In this document: piece by piece, positions 17,225 through 27,085 of the stretch
Layout of the letters: each line of letters opens with the position of its first letter
How positions within the stretch are numbered: the first letter of the stretch is position 1
Assembly: GCA_902168205.1 (NCBI GenBank)
Contig: CABHOK010000003.1
Location: 1,178,001 to 1,242,000, forward strand
Direction: 5' to 3'
Source: an uncultured Chitinophaga sp.
GTDB lineage: Bacteria; Bacteroidota; Bacteroidia; Cytophagales; Cyclobacteriaceae
Length of the DNA stretch: 64,000 nucleotides
Notes under the pieces: model-generated
The model's input: only the letters and a program-made list of their open reading frames with translations
Told to the model about the DNA's origin: nothing
Databases searched by the model: none
Position numbers and translations under genes: made by a program

Positions 17225-17793
17225 TGCGTTTAGAGTTAGGAGGATTTTTTCAATGGACGCATCGTTGGAGAATCAAACTTCGGCCATCATTCATTTCTAC
17301 AAACATAATGATGCTTGCCCTATACGTGCATAGCTATGCACAACCTTCGATCCATTACTCGTATGCCGTGTTTGTTCAAAGCTTCGCCCGGTATAGTTCG
17401 TGGCCGGTATCACCCAGTGGTTTTAAAGTGGTGGTTGTAGGAAATACAAAGGCTTACGATGAAATCGTGAAGAGCGTTGCAGGTAAAGTGATAGCCGGGT
17501 CTGCCGCCACCGTTGTAAAGAACGATGATGATGATGCCAGTATAGAGGATGCGAGCATTATATATATAGCGGATGGTGCGAGTAATCAACTATCGCAGCT
17601 GTTGAAAGTAACAGATGGTAAACCTGTAATGATTATAGCGGAAAGGGAAGGACTTCATAAGAAAGGCGCTGCAATGAGTTTTATAGTGATCAACAGCAAA
17701 TTGAAGTTCGATATCAATATGAAGGAACTGGACAAACGCAATCTGAAAATTTCGGCACAACTAACAGCGTTAGCCAACAATATTCTTGAGTGA
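17224..17793 (+). CDS. YfiR/DUF4154 family periplasmic protein
   Basis: The 189-residue product has an N-terminal hydrophobic segment ending in SYAQ (about residue 40) that looks like a signal peptide. It then shows the DUF4154 (YfiR-type) pattern: HYSYAVFVQSFARYSSWP, a VVVVGN strand, VMIIAEREGLHKKGAAMSFIV and KLKFDINMKELDKRNLKISAQL. YfiR proteins are periplasmic repressors that hold a membrane signalling enzyme in check. The start codon overlaps the stop of the H-box membrane protein (TAATG), so translation is coupled and the two proteins probably act together. A later in-frame ATG at residue 29 is an alternative start that would shorten the leader. Confidence 0.8.
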   Translation: MRLELGGFFQWTHRWRIKLRPSFISTNIMMLALYVHSYAQPSIHYSYAVFVQSFARYSSWPVSPSGFKVVVVGNTKAYDEIVKSVAGKVIAGSAATVVKNDDDDASIEDASIIYIADGASNQLSQLLKVTDGKPVMIIAEREGLHKKGAAMSFIVINSKLKFDINMKELDKRNLKISAQLTALANNILE

Positions 17794-17846
17794 ATTCAAA
17801 TAATAAGAGAACTATACATGACAACCTTACTTTACCTGACAATTGT

Positions 17847-20800
17847 ATGAAAAAAGGACGCAACAGGCGACACTATTTGCTTTTTACTTGTTTTATACTC
17901 ATGGGAATTTCCAGCGCACTTGCTCAGAAGCAGGTGGTGAGTGGAGTTGTAACCGATCCATCACTGGGAGCACCGATTCATGGCGTAAGTGTCATGGTTA
18001 AGGATTCCCTCACCTTGACAACTACTGATGCCGAGGGTAAATATTCGATCCTGGTAAAATCAACCGACATACTGGTTTTTTCGATATCAGGGTATATATC
18101 TGCCGAACTCCCTGTAGGCAACAACACACACCTCGATGTTGCGCTTGAAGAAGATATACAGTCACTCGCAGAACTTATGGATGTTGTATTGGTTGGTTAC
18201 GGTGAATTGAAACGAACGGATCTTTCGAGTGCGCAGGTATCGTTGGATGACAAACAAGTTGACATGACATTGAATACTACGGTTGAGCAGGCGTTGCAGG
18301 GTCGTGCAGCCGGAGTATATATTACGCAGAACACGGGCCAGCCCGATGGATCAGTATCCGTAAACGTACGCGGTATAAATTCTGTAAACGGTACAAATGA
18401 TCCGCTCTATGTAATCGATGGTATACAGATTAATACCAGCGGAGCATTCGGCAGTAACAGTGCAGTATCTCCTTTGGCGGGATTGAATCCGGCAGATATT
18501 GAGACGATCGAAGTGTTGCAAGGACCTTCTGCCACGGCTATATATGGATCGCGTGCTACCAATGGTGTAATTCTCATCACAACCAAACGCGGCAAACAAG
18601 GTGATCTGAGTATACGATATGGATTTCAATATGGTATACAGAATACCCCAAAGCAACTTCCGGTGTTGAACCAGCAACAGTATGCTCAATTTACAAACGA
18701 ATTACATGCGAGCGCGGGGGGGACAAGTCCGGAAGAATTTCAGGACGTATCGTTATTGGGCAAAGGTACTGATTGGCAACGTGAACTGTTTACAACGGCC
18801 CCCCTGGTGAACCATCAGCTCAGCATCAGTGGTGGTAAAGAAGATACTCAATTCTATTTGTCGGGTGATTATTTCAAACAGGATGGTATTACTCCGGGAG
18901 CAGGCTTTGATCGCGGAAGCATTCGGTTAAATGTCGATAACCAGACGCGCTCTTGGTTAAAACTGAATGTGAATCTGAATGTTAACCAGACCGATGATAA
19001 ACTTACTGCACAAAGCGAAAATGTAATTGTAAATACACTTGCTATTGCTCCTAATATAGCAGTACGAAATCTCGATGGTAGCTGGGGCGGAGCAGATAAT
19101 GCCAACGGCAACAGCGTGCAGTATACGCCTTACAACCCGGTAGCCATTGCCAACCTCATCCAGAATAAATATAAACGCAGACAGTTACTGGGCGGTGTAG
19201 GTGCTGAGGTCAATCTTGCGAAGGAACTTACGTTCAAAACATCACTCAATACAAATATAGGTACAGCCAGCACGACATACTTTGTGCCGACCTATACGCT
19301 TGGGCAACAGGCAAACAATATAGCAAACCTTACCATAACAGAGACAAATTCTAGCTACTGGAGCTGGAACCAATTACTGCAATACAATAAAACAATAGGT
19401 GATCATGCTGTTGGCGTTATGGTGAGTCATGAAGCGCAGTACGGTCTCGTGAAGAATGTCTCCAGCGGACGCATGGGCTTTATTACTACCAATATACTCG
19501 ACCTGAATGCCGGTAACAGCAGTGAATCATCAAACAGTAGTACGCAATCGGATTGGGCGATGGAGTCTTACTTCAGCCGGGTAAACTATACATTTAGAAA
19601 TAAATATATAGTACAGGCAGCGATGCGTGCTGATGGATCATCAAACTTTGGTCGCGACCATCGTTGGGGAGTGTTCCCATCGGGTTCCGTAGCGTGGCGT
19701 ATTTCGCAGGAACCGTTCATGAAGAGTATAACTCCAATCAACGAATTGAAGCTCCGCGCTGAGGCCGGTGTTACGGGTAACCAGGGTAATGGCGGAGTAT
19801 ATAGCGCACTTACCCCGATCACTACTTCATGGGGAACAGGTTTCGTTACCAGCCAGTATGGAAATCATAATCTGAAGTGGGAGCAAACTACAACTTATAA
19901 TATAGGTTTCAACCTGGGACTGTTGCAGGATCATATTCATGTTGAAGGCGACTTCTATATCAAGAAGACTGATAACCTGATCATGAAAAGTCAGTTGCCT
20001 GATTATTTAGGAACGAACGGAAACGGTTCGATTGCTTCGCCAACGGAAAATATAAGTGCACTTGAAAATCGTGGCTATAGCATTACCGTAAGCACTGTAA
20101 ATCTCGATCGGAATAATTTTGTGTGGAATACCAATTTCAATATATCCGGGTTTAGAACGAAAGTTACCAGGCTATATTCCGAGTCCGCTATTATCGATCG
20201 CTCGGCCTGGTATATGAATAATTTTACACAGCGTTCTGTGGTGGGTAAAGCTCCATGGCAATTCTATGGTTACCAGGAAGAAGGACTGTTCAAGTCTGTT
20301 GATGAGATTAATGCGAGTGCGCTGCCGGTTGGCAGTGATGGAAAAGAGTTATCCGTTGGCGAGTATGGCGTATGGGTAGGCGATACCAAGTATAAAGATG
20401 TAAACCAGGATGGTGTTATTGATGAAAAAGATCGCACCTATATTGGTAATCCCTGGCCGAAATTTTTCTTCGGTATTACCAATACATTCGAGTATAAAGG
20501 TTTTGATCTCAACGTGCTGATCACCGGTTCGTATGGAAACGACATTTATAACTATATGCGTTATGCCAATTCATATCCCAACAATGTAAATCTGGGAATG
20601 AATGTTTTTGACGAAACGATGAGCTATGCACAGGTAGCAACTGATGCTCAGGGTAATCCTTATCTCTTAAATGCGGGCACACAGCAAGCCCGTCTTGTAG
20701 GTACGGCCAACGGTAACAATACACGCATCAGTAACCGGTTTGTAGAAGATGGATCTTACCTGCGGTTGAAAAATGTACAGCTTGGGTATACACTGCCGTC

Positions 20801-21014
20801 ATCACTGCTGTCCAAACAGAACCTGGTTAAAGATGTGCACATCGCAATAGGTGCACAGAACCTGGCCACACTTACGGGCTATAAAGGATATGACCCTGAA
20901 GTGGGAGCGTATGTAGGTAAATCGATGACGGCTAACAATCAGCCAATAGGTGTCGATTACGGACGATACCCATTGACACCGGTATATACCTTTAGTATCC
21001 ATGTTGAATTGTAA
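17847..21014 (+). CDS. SusC/RagA-type TonB-dependent outer membrane receptor
   Basis: From the ATG at 17847 the protein has 1055 residues: a signal peptide ending in SSALAQ, a carboxypeptidase-like CarbopepD_reg domain (VVSGVVTDPSLGAPIHGV), a plug domain with VLVGYGELKRTDLSSAQ and YGSRATNGVILITTK, and a long 22-stranded barrel ending in VYTFSIHVEL. The GTG-started frame from 17790 merely extends it into the upstream gene. It imports a ligand, usually an oligosaccharide, with the SusD protein encoded next. The gene follows the YfiR-like gene by about 50 bp, so it may be co-transcribed with the sensory block. Confidence 0.93.
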   Translation: MKKGRNRRHYLLFTCFILMGISSALAQKQVVSGVVTDPSLGAPIHGVSVMVKDSLTLTTTDAEGKYSILVKSTDILVFSISGYISAELPVGNNTHLDVALEEDIQSLAELMDVVLVGYGELKRTDLSSAQVSLDDKQVDMTLNTTVEQALQGRAAGVYITQNTGQPDGSVSVNVRGINSVNGTNDPLYVIDGIQINTSGAFGSNSAVSPLAGLNPADIETIEVLQGPSATAIYGSRATNGVILITTKRGKQGDLSIRYGFQYGIQNTPKQLPVLNQQQYAQFTNELHASAGGTSPEEFQDVSLLGKGTDWQRELFTTAPLVNHQLSISGGKEDTQFYLSGDYFKQDGITPGAGFDRGSIRLNVDNQTRSWLKLNVNLNVNQTDDKLTAQSENVIVNTLAIAPNIAVRNLDGSWGGADNANGNSVQYTPYNPVAIANLIQNKYKRRQLLGGVGAEVNLAKELTFKTSLNTNIGTASTTYFVPTYTLGQQANNIANLTITETNSSYWSWNQLLQYNKTIGDHAVGVMVSHEAQYGLVKNVSSGRMGFITTNILDLNAGNSSESSNSSTQSDWAMESYFSRVNYTFRNKYIVQAAMRADGSSNFGRDHRWGVFPSGSVAWRISQEPFMKSITPINELKLRAEAGVTGNQGNGGVYSALTPITTSWGTGFVTSQYGNHNLKWEQTTTYNIGFNLGLLQDHIHVEGDFYIKKTDNLIMKSQLPDYLGTNGNGSIASPTENISALENRGYSITVSTVNLDRNNFVWNTNFNISGFRTKVTRLYSESAIIDRSAWYMNNFTQRSVVGKAPWQFYGYQEEGLFKSVDEINASALPVGSDGKELSVGEYGVWVGDTKYKDVNQDGVIDEKDRTYIGNPWPKFFFGITNTFEYKGFDLNVLITGSYGNDIYNYMRYANSYPNNVNLGMNVFDETMSYAQVATDAQGNPYLLNAGTQQARLVGTANGNNTRISNRFVEDGSYLRLKNVQLGYTLPSSLLSKQNLVKDVHIAIGAQNLATLTGYKGYDPEVGAYVGKSMTANNQPIGVDYGRYPLTPVYTFSIHVEL

Positions 21015-21033
21015 GCCAATAAAGACTATCGAA

Positions 21034-22686
21034 ATGAAAAGAAATATTAATCGCCGATATTACCTTGGAGCTGCTGTTGGACTGTTGCTGTCACTGGCCA
21101 GTTGTCAGAGCGACTTTCTTGACCGTGAGCCATTGGATGCCCCGTTGAATGAGAACTTCTACCAGACTAAAGACCAGGTGCTGGCTGCAACGGCATCCCT
21201 ATACGGTTACGCATGGTTTGACTATAACACAACGCCATCGTATGGTATAGGCGATGCGCGAGGTGGAACACTTACCGGTACTGTTAACCAGATCGATAAT
21301 ATACTCTTTGAGACATCCGGTGCTTCATCGGATAACAGCAGTGCGTGGCGTGCTTTTTATAATGTGATAGGACAAGCCAACCGGGTTATGAGTGATGTAG
21401 AGAAATATACGGCATCAAGTGTTCCCGAAAGTACGAAGCTATACGCTATAGCAGAAGCGCGTTTTATGCGCGGTCTTGCCTATTCATACCTGGTTCAAAA
21501 CTGGGGTCCTGTTCCCATCATTACCGATAATGAGGCATCGCTTAGTGATACCGAAATAACGCGTAACACAGTTGAGTCGGTATGGGAGTTTGTTGTCCGC
21601 GATATCCGCTATGCAGCAAAAACGTTGTCAGCTACACCTATTCAGGATGGACGACTCACCAAGTATGCTGCGCAAGGCGTTCTGGCGAAAATGTTTCTTA
21701 CCCGTGCCGGTATATCCGGAACACGAAATCAATCGGATCTGGACAGCGCTGCTTACTATGCCAAATCCGTGATCGATAACAGTGGTGCTTCGTTGTTAGC
21801 AGACTATGAAGAGCTCTTCAAGATGAAAAATAACAACAACACGGAAAGTCTGTTCGCACTGCAGTGGATATACAACGGAACTTGGGGAACGCAGAACGCG
21901 ATGCAATCGTACCTGGCGTATAGTCCGGAAATTACCGGGTTCAACGATGGCTGGGGGGGCGATCTTGGCGCTTCTATGTTTATACTTGAAAAGTATGAAG
22001 CTGCTGATAAGCGCAGGAAGGGAACGTTCATGTTTCCGGGCGATCACTATAGCTATATACATCAATCGGTAACAAATGCCCAGACCGGTGAGAGTACCAT
22101 TCAGGAATTGAAAGTTCCTTTGAGCAACGGTTCTTTCGGAGCGCGGGCATGGGTAAAGAAATATGTAGTGGGCAGACCGGAAGATAATGATGGTAAAGTA
22201 TTGCAACAGCGTACAGGTATAAATACCTATATATTACGGTTGGCAGATGTATACCTCATCTATGCAGAAGCTATACTGGGGAATAATGCTTCTACGGCCA
22301 ATGCGGAAGCCTTGAAGTACTTCAATAAGGTTCGTGCACGTGCGGGACTCTCATCAAAAACCTCCATCACGTGGGATGATATCTATACCGAGCGCGTTCT
22401 CGAATTTGCTATGGAGGGACAACTCTGGTACGACTATGTTCGGTTGCATTACTATAGTCCTGCAAGAGCATACGATCTTCTCAGCGACCAGGAGCGCGGA
22501 CTATATACGATTACACCGGTATATACCGGTAATGATCTTTCGGCAGAGCCTACGAGCTGGACTATATCGTTGAGTTATTCCAGGAAGATCACAGCCAACT
22601 CCGGCAATTTTACAATGCCGATTCCTACCGTTGAATTAACACGTGCACCGAACCTGTTGAGGGATCCTGTGCCGTATAGTTTTTGA
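21034..22686 (+). CDS. SusD/RagB family surface lipoprotein
   Basis: Starting at the ATG at 21034, the 550-residue protein has a lipoprotein signal (LLSLASC|QSDFLD) and the SusD pattern: FLDREPLDAPLNENFYQTKDQ, ANRVMSDVEK, AEARFMRGLAYSYLVQNWGPVPI and, near the C terminus, VYLIYAEAILGN, YFNKVRARAGL and ERVLEFAMEGQLWYDYVR. It sits on the cell surface as the lid of the SusC pore and captures the substrate. The gene begins 19 bp after the susC-like stop. An ATG at 21001 inside the end of that gene is in frame but would spoil the signal peptide. Confidence 0.93.
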   Translation: MKRNINRRYYLGAAVGLLLSLASCQSDFLDREPLDAPLNENFYQTKDQVLAATASLYGYAWFDYNTTPSYGIGDARGGTLTGTVNQIDNILFETSGASSDNSSAWRAFYNVIGQANRVMSDVEKYTASSVPESTKLYAIAEARFMRGLAYSYLVQNWGPVPIITDNEASLSDTEITRNTVESVWEFVVRDIRYAAKTLSATPIQDGRLTKYAAQGVLAKMFLTRAGISGTRNQSDLDSAAYYAKSVIDNSGASLLADYEELFKMKNNNNTESLFALQWIYNGTWGTQNAMQSYLAYSPEITGFNDGWGGDLGASMFILEKYEAADKRRKGTFMFPGDHYSYIHQSVTNAQTGESTIQELKVPLSNGSFGARAWVKKYVVGRPEDNDGKVLQQRTGINTYILRLADVYLIYAEAILGNNASTANAEALKYFNKVRARAGLSSKTSITWDDIYTERVLEFAMEGQLWYDYVRLHYYSPARAYDLLSDQERGLYTITPVYTGNDLSAEPTSWTISLSYSRKITANSGNFTMPIPTVELTRAPNLLRDPVPYSF

Positions 22687-22717
22687 TTGATCATTAAAAA
22701 AGAAACATAAGAATTGT

Positions 22718-24148
22718 ATGAATAAGAATACTACAAGCACAGCGATAACAAGAGCTTTTCTGCTTCTTTTAATGGTGGCAGGTGGCTATAGTATGATATC
22801 CTGCAACGATGATGAAAAGATTGGTGCTCCCGTTATCACGCAAGTGCGACTGATTGACCCTGCTCATCAGGACAGTACATTTACTGAAGCTTTTCCTGGA
22901 ATAAAGGTTGTTGTGGAAGGACAGAATTTCATTGATGTGAAAAGCGTTGCCATGAACAACACGGTGGTGAGTATTAATCCTGCATACGTGCGGGACGGAA
23001 GTATAATAGTGGAGATTCCGGAAGACTTGCCGTTACATGGCACGGATGCTTCGTTGCCCAATCAGATAAAAATAACAACAGCGCATGGTGAAGCAGTATA
23101 TAGCTTTACCTTTCTGTCACCAGCACCAACCATTGCGCAGTTTAATTTTTCGCTCCCAGCTACCGCAGGGCAGACGCTGGACATAATCGGTACTAATTTT
23201 TACAACGTGCAGAACGTTATTTTTGCTACCGGTGGTCAGGCAATTGATGTGACTGCGTTCACGGTTAGCAGCACGTATGATACTATATATGTAACAATTC
23301 CCACGGGAGGCGATGCGGATGGTACCATCACCGTAGTAACGGAGAGCGGTGAGGCTTCAAAGATTTTCAGAGCAACCGTTACTCCTTTTATCACCGGTAT
23401 CAGTACGGATATGCCGGTGTGGGGCGATTCGCTTGTGATTAGCGGTGAGTATTTTATGGGTATTAAGAGAATTGTGCTGCCCGGTAATGTGGAAGTACCA
23501 GCAAGCGCTATTCACATCAATGCAAGTCAGACGCGCCTGTCTTTCATAACGCCAAGGCTACAGGCCGTAGGTATATTGAAAATTGTAACCAGCAGTACGG
23601 AAGTACCGGGTACAGTGGTGCTTAATGATACGACAAAAGATATATATAATCACGATGGTATCGGCAATTGGACATGGGCCAGCAGTGAATCGGTTAACGG
23701 TTCATCGCCGGCTGTAGCGCGCAGAAAGTTCACACGATTCTCGGGAACAATTCCTGCCTATACCGGTTGGGGCCAGGCCAACGGTTATGCTATCAATAGC
23801 TGGCCAACGTCAATTAGCGATGATACACCGATCAGCGATCTGGCGCTCAAGTTTAATTTTTATTCCGGCTATGAATGGAAAGATGCTGTATATATAGATG
23901 TACGCATTGCCAACAACGAAAATTATTCGGTAAAACTGGAGCCGTGGAAGACCGGAACAGTTCCTGTAGGACGCTGGTTTGAATTTTCGATATCATTAGC
24001 CGATTTCAATATCCCCGATAAAAACATCTACGCAGATTGGAAAAGTCTTCCGCTCGATAATGCTGTTGTGCTGGTTGTAGCCAATAACAATGAAAAGTCG
24101 CTGCAGATAAACTTTTGTGTAGATGATTTACGGATCGTAAAGAAATAG
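22718..24148 (+). CDS. IPT/TIG-domain surface glycan-binding lipoprotein
   Basis: A 476-residue lipoprotein (GGYSMISC|NDDEK) with three IPT/TIG-like Ig repeats (for example FPGIKVVVEGQNFIDVKSV, AGQTLDIIGTNFYNVQNV and WGDSLVISGEYFMGIKRIVL) and a C-terminal beta domain with several aromatic residues (YTGWGQANGYAINSW, FYSGYEWKDAVYIDVRI). This is the layout of the SusE-position surface glycan-binding proteins (SGBP-B type) of polysaccharide utilisation loci. It follows SusD by 31 bp as the third gene of the set. The ligand cannot be deduced; no glycoside hydrolase gene lies next to the triplet. Confidence 0.85.
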   Translation: MNKNTTSTAITRAFLLLLMVAGGYSMISCNDDEKIGAPVITQVRLIDPAHQDSTFTEAFPGIKVVVEGQNFIDVKSVAMNNTVVSINPAYVRDGSIIVEIPEDLPLHGTDASLPNQIKITTAHGEAVYSFTFLSPAPTIAQFNFSLPATAGQTLDIIGTNFYNVQNVIFATGGQAIDVTAFTVSSTYDTIYVTIPTGGDADGTITVVTESGEASKIFRATVTPFITGISTDMPVWGDSLVISGEYFMGIKRIVLPGNVEVPASAIHINASQTRLSFITPRLQAVGILKIVTSSTEVPGTVVLNDTTKDIYNHDGIGNWTWASSESVNGSSPAVARRKFTRFSGTIPAYTGWGQANGYAINSWPTSISDDTPISDLALKFNFYSGYEWKDAVYIDVRIANNENYSVKLEPWKTGTVPVGRWFEFSISLADFNIPDKNIYADWKSLPLDNAVVLVVANNNEKSLQINFCVDDLRIVKK

Positions 24149-24203
24149 GATAGTATATATATTACCTAAAGTATGGAGCGGTCTTTTGTTTTTTTTATAC
24201 TAC

Positions 24204-25424
24204 TCAATTTTGAGCAGGTAAGGAGAAATAGAAGGTCGCTCCTTCGTTTACAGACGCTTCAACCCAGATGGAGCCTCCGTGTTTACTAATGATGCGCTGT
24301 ACAAGTGCGAGCCCTATACCAATGCCTTCAAACTCAGTAGGCTTGTGCAATCGCTGAAATACACCGAATAATTTATCAGCGTAAGCCATGTCAAAACCAG
24401 CACCGTTGTCTTTAATGAAATATACGATATGGGTTTCGGTGGTATACGAACCCACCTCAATGAATGGAGATTCCTTTTTCGATGAAAACTTGATGGCGTT
24501 CAATAGCAAGTTTGTCCACACCTGGCTTAGCAAAGCATAATCTGCGAAAGAAGGTAACAACGCACCGATCTGAATTGTACTCTTGTGCGAGACAGAATTA
24601 TTGATTTCATTGATGGTGCTCTGTACCAATCTTGGAGTGTCGATAACAATCTTTATAATCTCTTTTCTGCCAACGCGCGAAAGCTTGAGCAATTCGTCAA
24701 TCAGATTCTCCATTTTATAGGCATTGCGCTGCACAACACCGAGTATGCGAGAGCCCTCGGTATTCAGCACATCGCGGTAATCTTCATCCAGCATCCTGGA
24801 AAAACCGACAATAGCACGTAAAGGGGCGCGCAGGTCGTGTGACATAGAGTAAGAGAAGGACTCGAACTCTTTATTTAAACTGTCGTATTCTTTTTTCAGA
24901 TGGTCCAGTTGTATTTCAGTCTGTTCCTGCTGGCGAAGTATATGAATATTCTCAAGCGCAGCAGTTGCTATACCAGCCAGTGATTGAAGCAGGGCAATTT
25001 CTTCATCAGAAGAACGATGTATATCAGGCCAATATATACCGATTGCTCCGGTTGATGAAGCACGATCAAATGGAACGACAGTAAGACTCCTGATAAATGT
25101 AGATCGGTATATTTCCGGTTCGATACGATCATCAGTATAAATATCTTCAACGCATAGCGTTTGTTTATTCTGTAGTGCTAAGCCTTCTATACGTTGATGG
25201 ATAGGGAAGTATAAATCTTTCCAGAGAGGTTGTGTTGCATCTTCATCTGCAAAAAAGCACTGCTCACCCTCATATACGATAAAGACAGCACCTTGCGCAC
25301 CGGTAATTTTTCGGGCAACGGAGAGTACAGTTGCCATCACGCGATCGTTGTCGCGGGCCTGCAGCAAGGTTTGCGTGGCTTGTAACAGGAGTGTGGTGCC
25401 GGATGGTGTGGAGAGATTATTCAT
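24204..25424 (-). CDS. GAF-domain sensor histidine kinase
   Basis: A soluble kinase of 406 residues: a GAF domain (about 20-165), a coiled coil, a HisKA domain with H196 in YSMSHDLRAPLRA, and an HATPase domain with NAIKFSSKKE (N box), DNGAGFDMAY (G1) and GIGIGLALVQ (G2). The kinase core is closely similar to that of the PAS kinase at 5729-7570. There is no receiver next to it, so its response regulator must be encoded elsewhere. It converges with the glycan-binding lipoprotein gene with 55 bp between the stops. Confidence 0.92.
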   Translation of the reverse strand: MNNLSTPSGTTLLLQATQTLLQARDNDRVMATVLSVARKITGAQGAVFIVYEGEQCFFADEDATQPLWKDLYFPIHQRIEGLALQNKQTLCVEDIYTDDRIEPEIYRSTFIRSLTVVPFDRASSTGAIGIYWPDIHRSSDEEIALLQSLAGIATAALENIHILRQQEQTEIQLDHLKKEYDSLNKEFESFSYSMSHDLRAPLRAIVGFSRMLDEDYRDVLNTEGSRILGVVQRNAYKMENLIDELLKLSRVGRKEIIKIVIDTPRLVQSTINEINNSVSHKSTIQIGALLPSFADYALLSQVWTNLLLNAIKFSSKKESPFIEVGSYTTETHIVYFIKDNGAGFDMAYADKLFGVFQRLHKPTEFEGIGIGLALVQRIISKHGGSIWVEASVNEGATFYFSLPAQN

Positions 25425-25845
25425 ATGCCGAGTAGCAGTTAAAAAGATGTGTGCACGTGGTGATTAAATAAAAGTATCGAAATTCCCCAGTACATTAAAG
25501 CGTTGCCGGATGAGCGTTACCTGTGGACGGCTGCTGGTTTTATAATCTGTTGAATTTTTAAATATGTATTTTTTAGATCATACTTTTTGTCTTGATAAAA
25601 TAACATTTTAGTAGTTATTAATATATTGTTTACATACCCAATATAGATGTATGTTAATAGTTTGGTGAACTCTTTTTTGGATGAACGGACATTTAAGTAG
25701 ACATAAGCGATAAAAAGGATTACTTTTGAATTCGGTAATGCAGCTATACATAGGGAGATGTGTTCTGAATTATACCTGTATATTCTTTAGCGATACCTGT
25801 GAACCAAAGACCCGGCCTATGGTTTACTGAAAAGAGAATCAATAG
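25425..25845. other. AT-rich divergent intergenic region
   Basis: 421 bp between the divergent GAF kinase and the first TPR-HTH gene, without a plausible gene. It is very AT-rich. An inverted repeat ACATAC-N11-GTATGT lies at 25632-25654 and a TACTTTTG element at 25721-25728. No riboswitch-like structure was recognised. Confidence 0.5.
25721..25728 (+). promoter_or_regulatory. Candidate -7 element TACTTTTG
   Basis: Exact match to TAnnTTTG, 117 bp before the first TPR-HTH gene. No -33 TTTG stands at the normal distance. An inverted repeat begins 89 bp upstream, a spacing like that of the two promoters at 7908 and 10883 although the repeat sequence differs. Confidence 0.4.
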
Positions 25846-27039
25846 ATGAAGAAGGTCATTTTTGTTATTCTATGGGCGATTGTCGGTAGCTCGGTGCAAA
25901 TTTCGTTTGCCCAATCCAGCATCCTGTATAATTTTAATTCAACAGAAACGTTTGAAAAAATCGCGGATCGTTTTCGGCAAAAAGCCAATGATTCGCTTGC
26001 ACTATATTTTTACCACCAGTCACTCGCCAGTGCAACAAGGGAAGGTGACAGCGTTCGTATGGTTCATTTGCTCAGTAACATCGGAGCGATATACCTGCAT
26101 CTTGAAAATTATACTACCGCCATGAAATATCAGCAAGATGCCATGCAACGGGCGTCCTACACGCATGATACCGTTGCCGTGGCGACTATATACATGCGAC
26201 AGTGTGCAATACAGCAGGCACAAGGACATTGTAGCGATGCATTGATAACTGCTAATAAGGCACTGATGTTCAAAAAAAAGCAAATGCGCGCGGAAGATGT
26301 CGCAGAGCTATATTTCGAAATGTATAAGGTATATGCGTGTTTATCTGATTTTAAACAGGCCTATGATTTTCAGGCGAGGTACGTGCGGTTGAACGATAGC
26401 CTGCAGCGCGCAATCAGCCACCATGAAGCAGCCCGACTGCACTTTAATTACGAGTTGGATAAAGAAGAAGCAGCTATAGCTTCCATTCAGCATCAACGCG
26501 ATGGCGAAGTGTTTCGCAGAAATGCGTTTATCGGCGCACTGGTCGCTTTTCTTGCTATTGGCGGGCTGCTTTATAATCGACAAAAAATTATTTTCGATAA
26601 GAAGCTGATGCTGAAAAGGCAACGGCTTGATAATTATACACAAAGTCTGGTGGAGAAATCCGAAATGATACGCCAGGTGAATGAGGAGCTTGCTACATTA
26701 CGAAACTCGTTGTCAACTGAAGATATACACATTCGGAAGTTTAACGAAGTATTGAACCTGCAGATATTAACAGAAGACGACTGGGAGAGTTTCAAGATTG
26801 CGTTTGAGGGCGTGCATCCGGGGTTCTTTGCTAAATTGCGATATCATTATCCGGGCATAACCGTTTCGGAACTTCGCCTCGCAGCGCTCATCAAATTAAA
26901 ACTCTCCTTGAAAGAATCAGCAGCCATGCTGGGTATATCTCCTGAGAGTGTAAAGAAATCGCGGTACCGTTTAAAGAAGAAGCTGGAAGTCCCCGATTCA
27001 GAAAATGTAGATGAATTCATTATTCGGCTTACTGCATAA
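25846..27039 (+). CDS. TPR-transmembrane-HTH regulatory protein (first of tandem pair)
   Basis: A signal peptide or signal anchor (VILWAIVGSSVQISFAQ) leads into TPR-like helix pairs (about 35-200), a single transmembrane helix (IGALVAFLAIGGLLY, about 228-243), a coiled coil and a C-terminal domain (about 300-397) with the helix-turn-helix pattern SELRLAALIKLKLSLKES and AAMLGISPESVKKSRYRLKKK, similar to the LuxR/sigma-4 type HTH. The topology puts the TPRs outside the cytoplasmic membrane and the HTH inside, so it could be a one-component membrane-bound transcription factor that senses in the periplasm. The next gene is a paralogue. Ligand and targets are unknown. Confidence 0.8.
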   Translation: MKKVIFVILWAIVGSSVQISFAQSSILYNFNSTETFEKIADRFRQKANDSLALYFYHQSLASATREGDSVRMVHLLSNIGAIYLHLENYTTAMKYQQDAMQRASYTHDTVAVATIYMRQCAIQQAQGHCSDALITANKALMFKKKQMRAEDVAELYFEMYKVYACLSDFKQAYDFQARYVRLNDSLQRAISHHEAARLHFNYELDKEEAAIASIQHQRDGEVFRRNAFIGALVAFLAIGGLLYNRQKIIFDKKLMLKRQRLDNYTQSLVEKSEMIRQVNEELATLRNSLSTEDIHIRKFNEVLNLQILTEDDWESFKIAFEGVHPGFFAKLRYHYPGITVSELRLAALIKLKLSLKESAAMLGISPESVKKSRYRLKKKLEVPDSENVDEFIIRLTA

Positions 27040-27085
27040 TATTAGGAGTGGTTGAGAATACGCGCAGAAGAAATATTGAGTTGAA

